A DNA stretch of 42,174 nucleotides. Origin: an uncultured bacterium. Lineage in GTDB: Bacteria > Cyanobacteriota > Vampirovibrionia > Obscuribacterales > Obscuribacteraceae. The stretch covers positions 1-42,174 of the forward strand of contig CAJXZK010000009.1 in assembly GCA_913063055.1 (NCBI GenBank), in the 5' to 3' direction. The position numbers and the translations under genes are program-made. Position 1 is the first letter of the stretch, and each line of letters opens with the position of its first letter. The notes below the pieces were generated by a model. The model was not told the DNA's origin. It saw nothing but the letters and a program-made list of their open reading frames with translations, and did not search any database. Of this stretch, positions 42,050 through 42,174 are shown one piece after another.

Positions 42050-42173
42050 GTGCCGTGAAGTTTATTTGTGTGGAGCACCAGTGAACGGTGCGGTCTTCTT
42101 TGGCTAGCTCTTCTTCATAGGGATCAACAGTCAAAGAAATGATATTCCAGCCAGCAAAAGTATCTTTGGCTTG
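42039..42173 (-). CDS. Partial gene, C-terminal 44 residues
   Basis: A leftward open frame runs off the right edge and ends with TAA at 42039-42041. The visible end reads GWNIISLTVDPYEEELAKED then RTVHWCSTQINFTAQKP, a plausible protein tail. It converges on the serpin gene and overlaps its terminator. Too short to identify. Confidence 0.55.
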   Translation of the reverse strand, partial: QAKDTFAGWNIISLTVDPYEEELAKEDRTVHWCSTQINFTAQKP

Positions 42174-42174
42174 A

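Overview
This window looks like a bacterial chromosome segment from a metagenome or draft assembly. Positions 1-72 are Illumina Nextera library adapter (P7 end, an 8-base index, Read 2 adapter ending in the Tn5 mosaic end), so the left contig end is an artefact and the first gene lost its true start. The rest is moderate GC with many TPR proteins, many exported proteins and no rRNA, tRNA or CRISPR that I can see. My taxonomic guess is a non-photosynthetic Cyanobacteriota lineage (Vampirovibrionia/Melainabacteria, perhaps Obscuribacterales). It rests on gene style only and is low confidence.

Left half (73-18128), mostly housekeeping: a large TPR super-repeat protein with a LolA-like companion; a leftward operon of a small exported protein, lgt and two exported paralogs; radA overlapping uvrC; a CysQ/inositol-monophosphatase-like enzyme; a 2H phosphoesterase; an overlapping ABC ATPase, permease and membrane thioredoxin trio; an exported TPR protein; a possible small RNA terminator and a 45-residue membrane peptide; rarA; and a coiled-coil protein.

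Middle (18129-22280), an exported-protein island: a 28-bp tandem repeat in a gene-free stretch, then two related Pro/Gly-rich exported proteins, a strong terminator, an Asn/Met/Gly-rich exported protein with a glycine zipper, and a Pro/Ala-rich exported protein.

Right half (22542-42024), the most interesting part, is a type IV secretion (T4SS)-like locus. It holds two near-identical VirB2/TrbC-like pilin candidates, each with its own leader and terminator; three short proteins resembling only the head of the next gene; a 1903-residue VirB6/TrbL-like giant protein; a DUF2225-like zinc protein; a VirB3/PrgI-like protein; a VirB4 ATPase; a VirB8-like protein; a VirD4/TraG-like ATPase with unusual N- and C-terminal extensions; and a serpin. 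I see no relaxase, VirB7/9/10, VirB5 or VirB11 in the window. The head genes and the giant share a conserved leader. Two genes (rarA and virD4-like) have a 19-20 bp duplication at their start codon that creates a mini-ORF ending at the real start. The window ends inside a leftward gene of unknown function.
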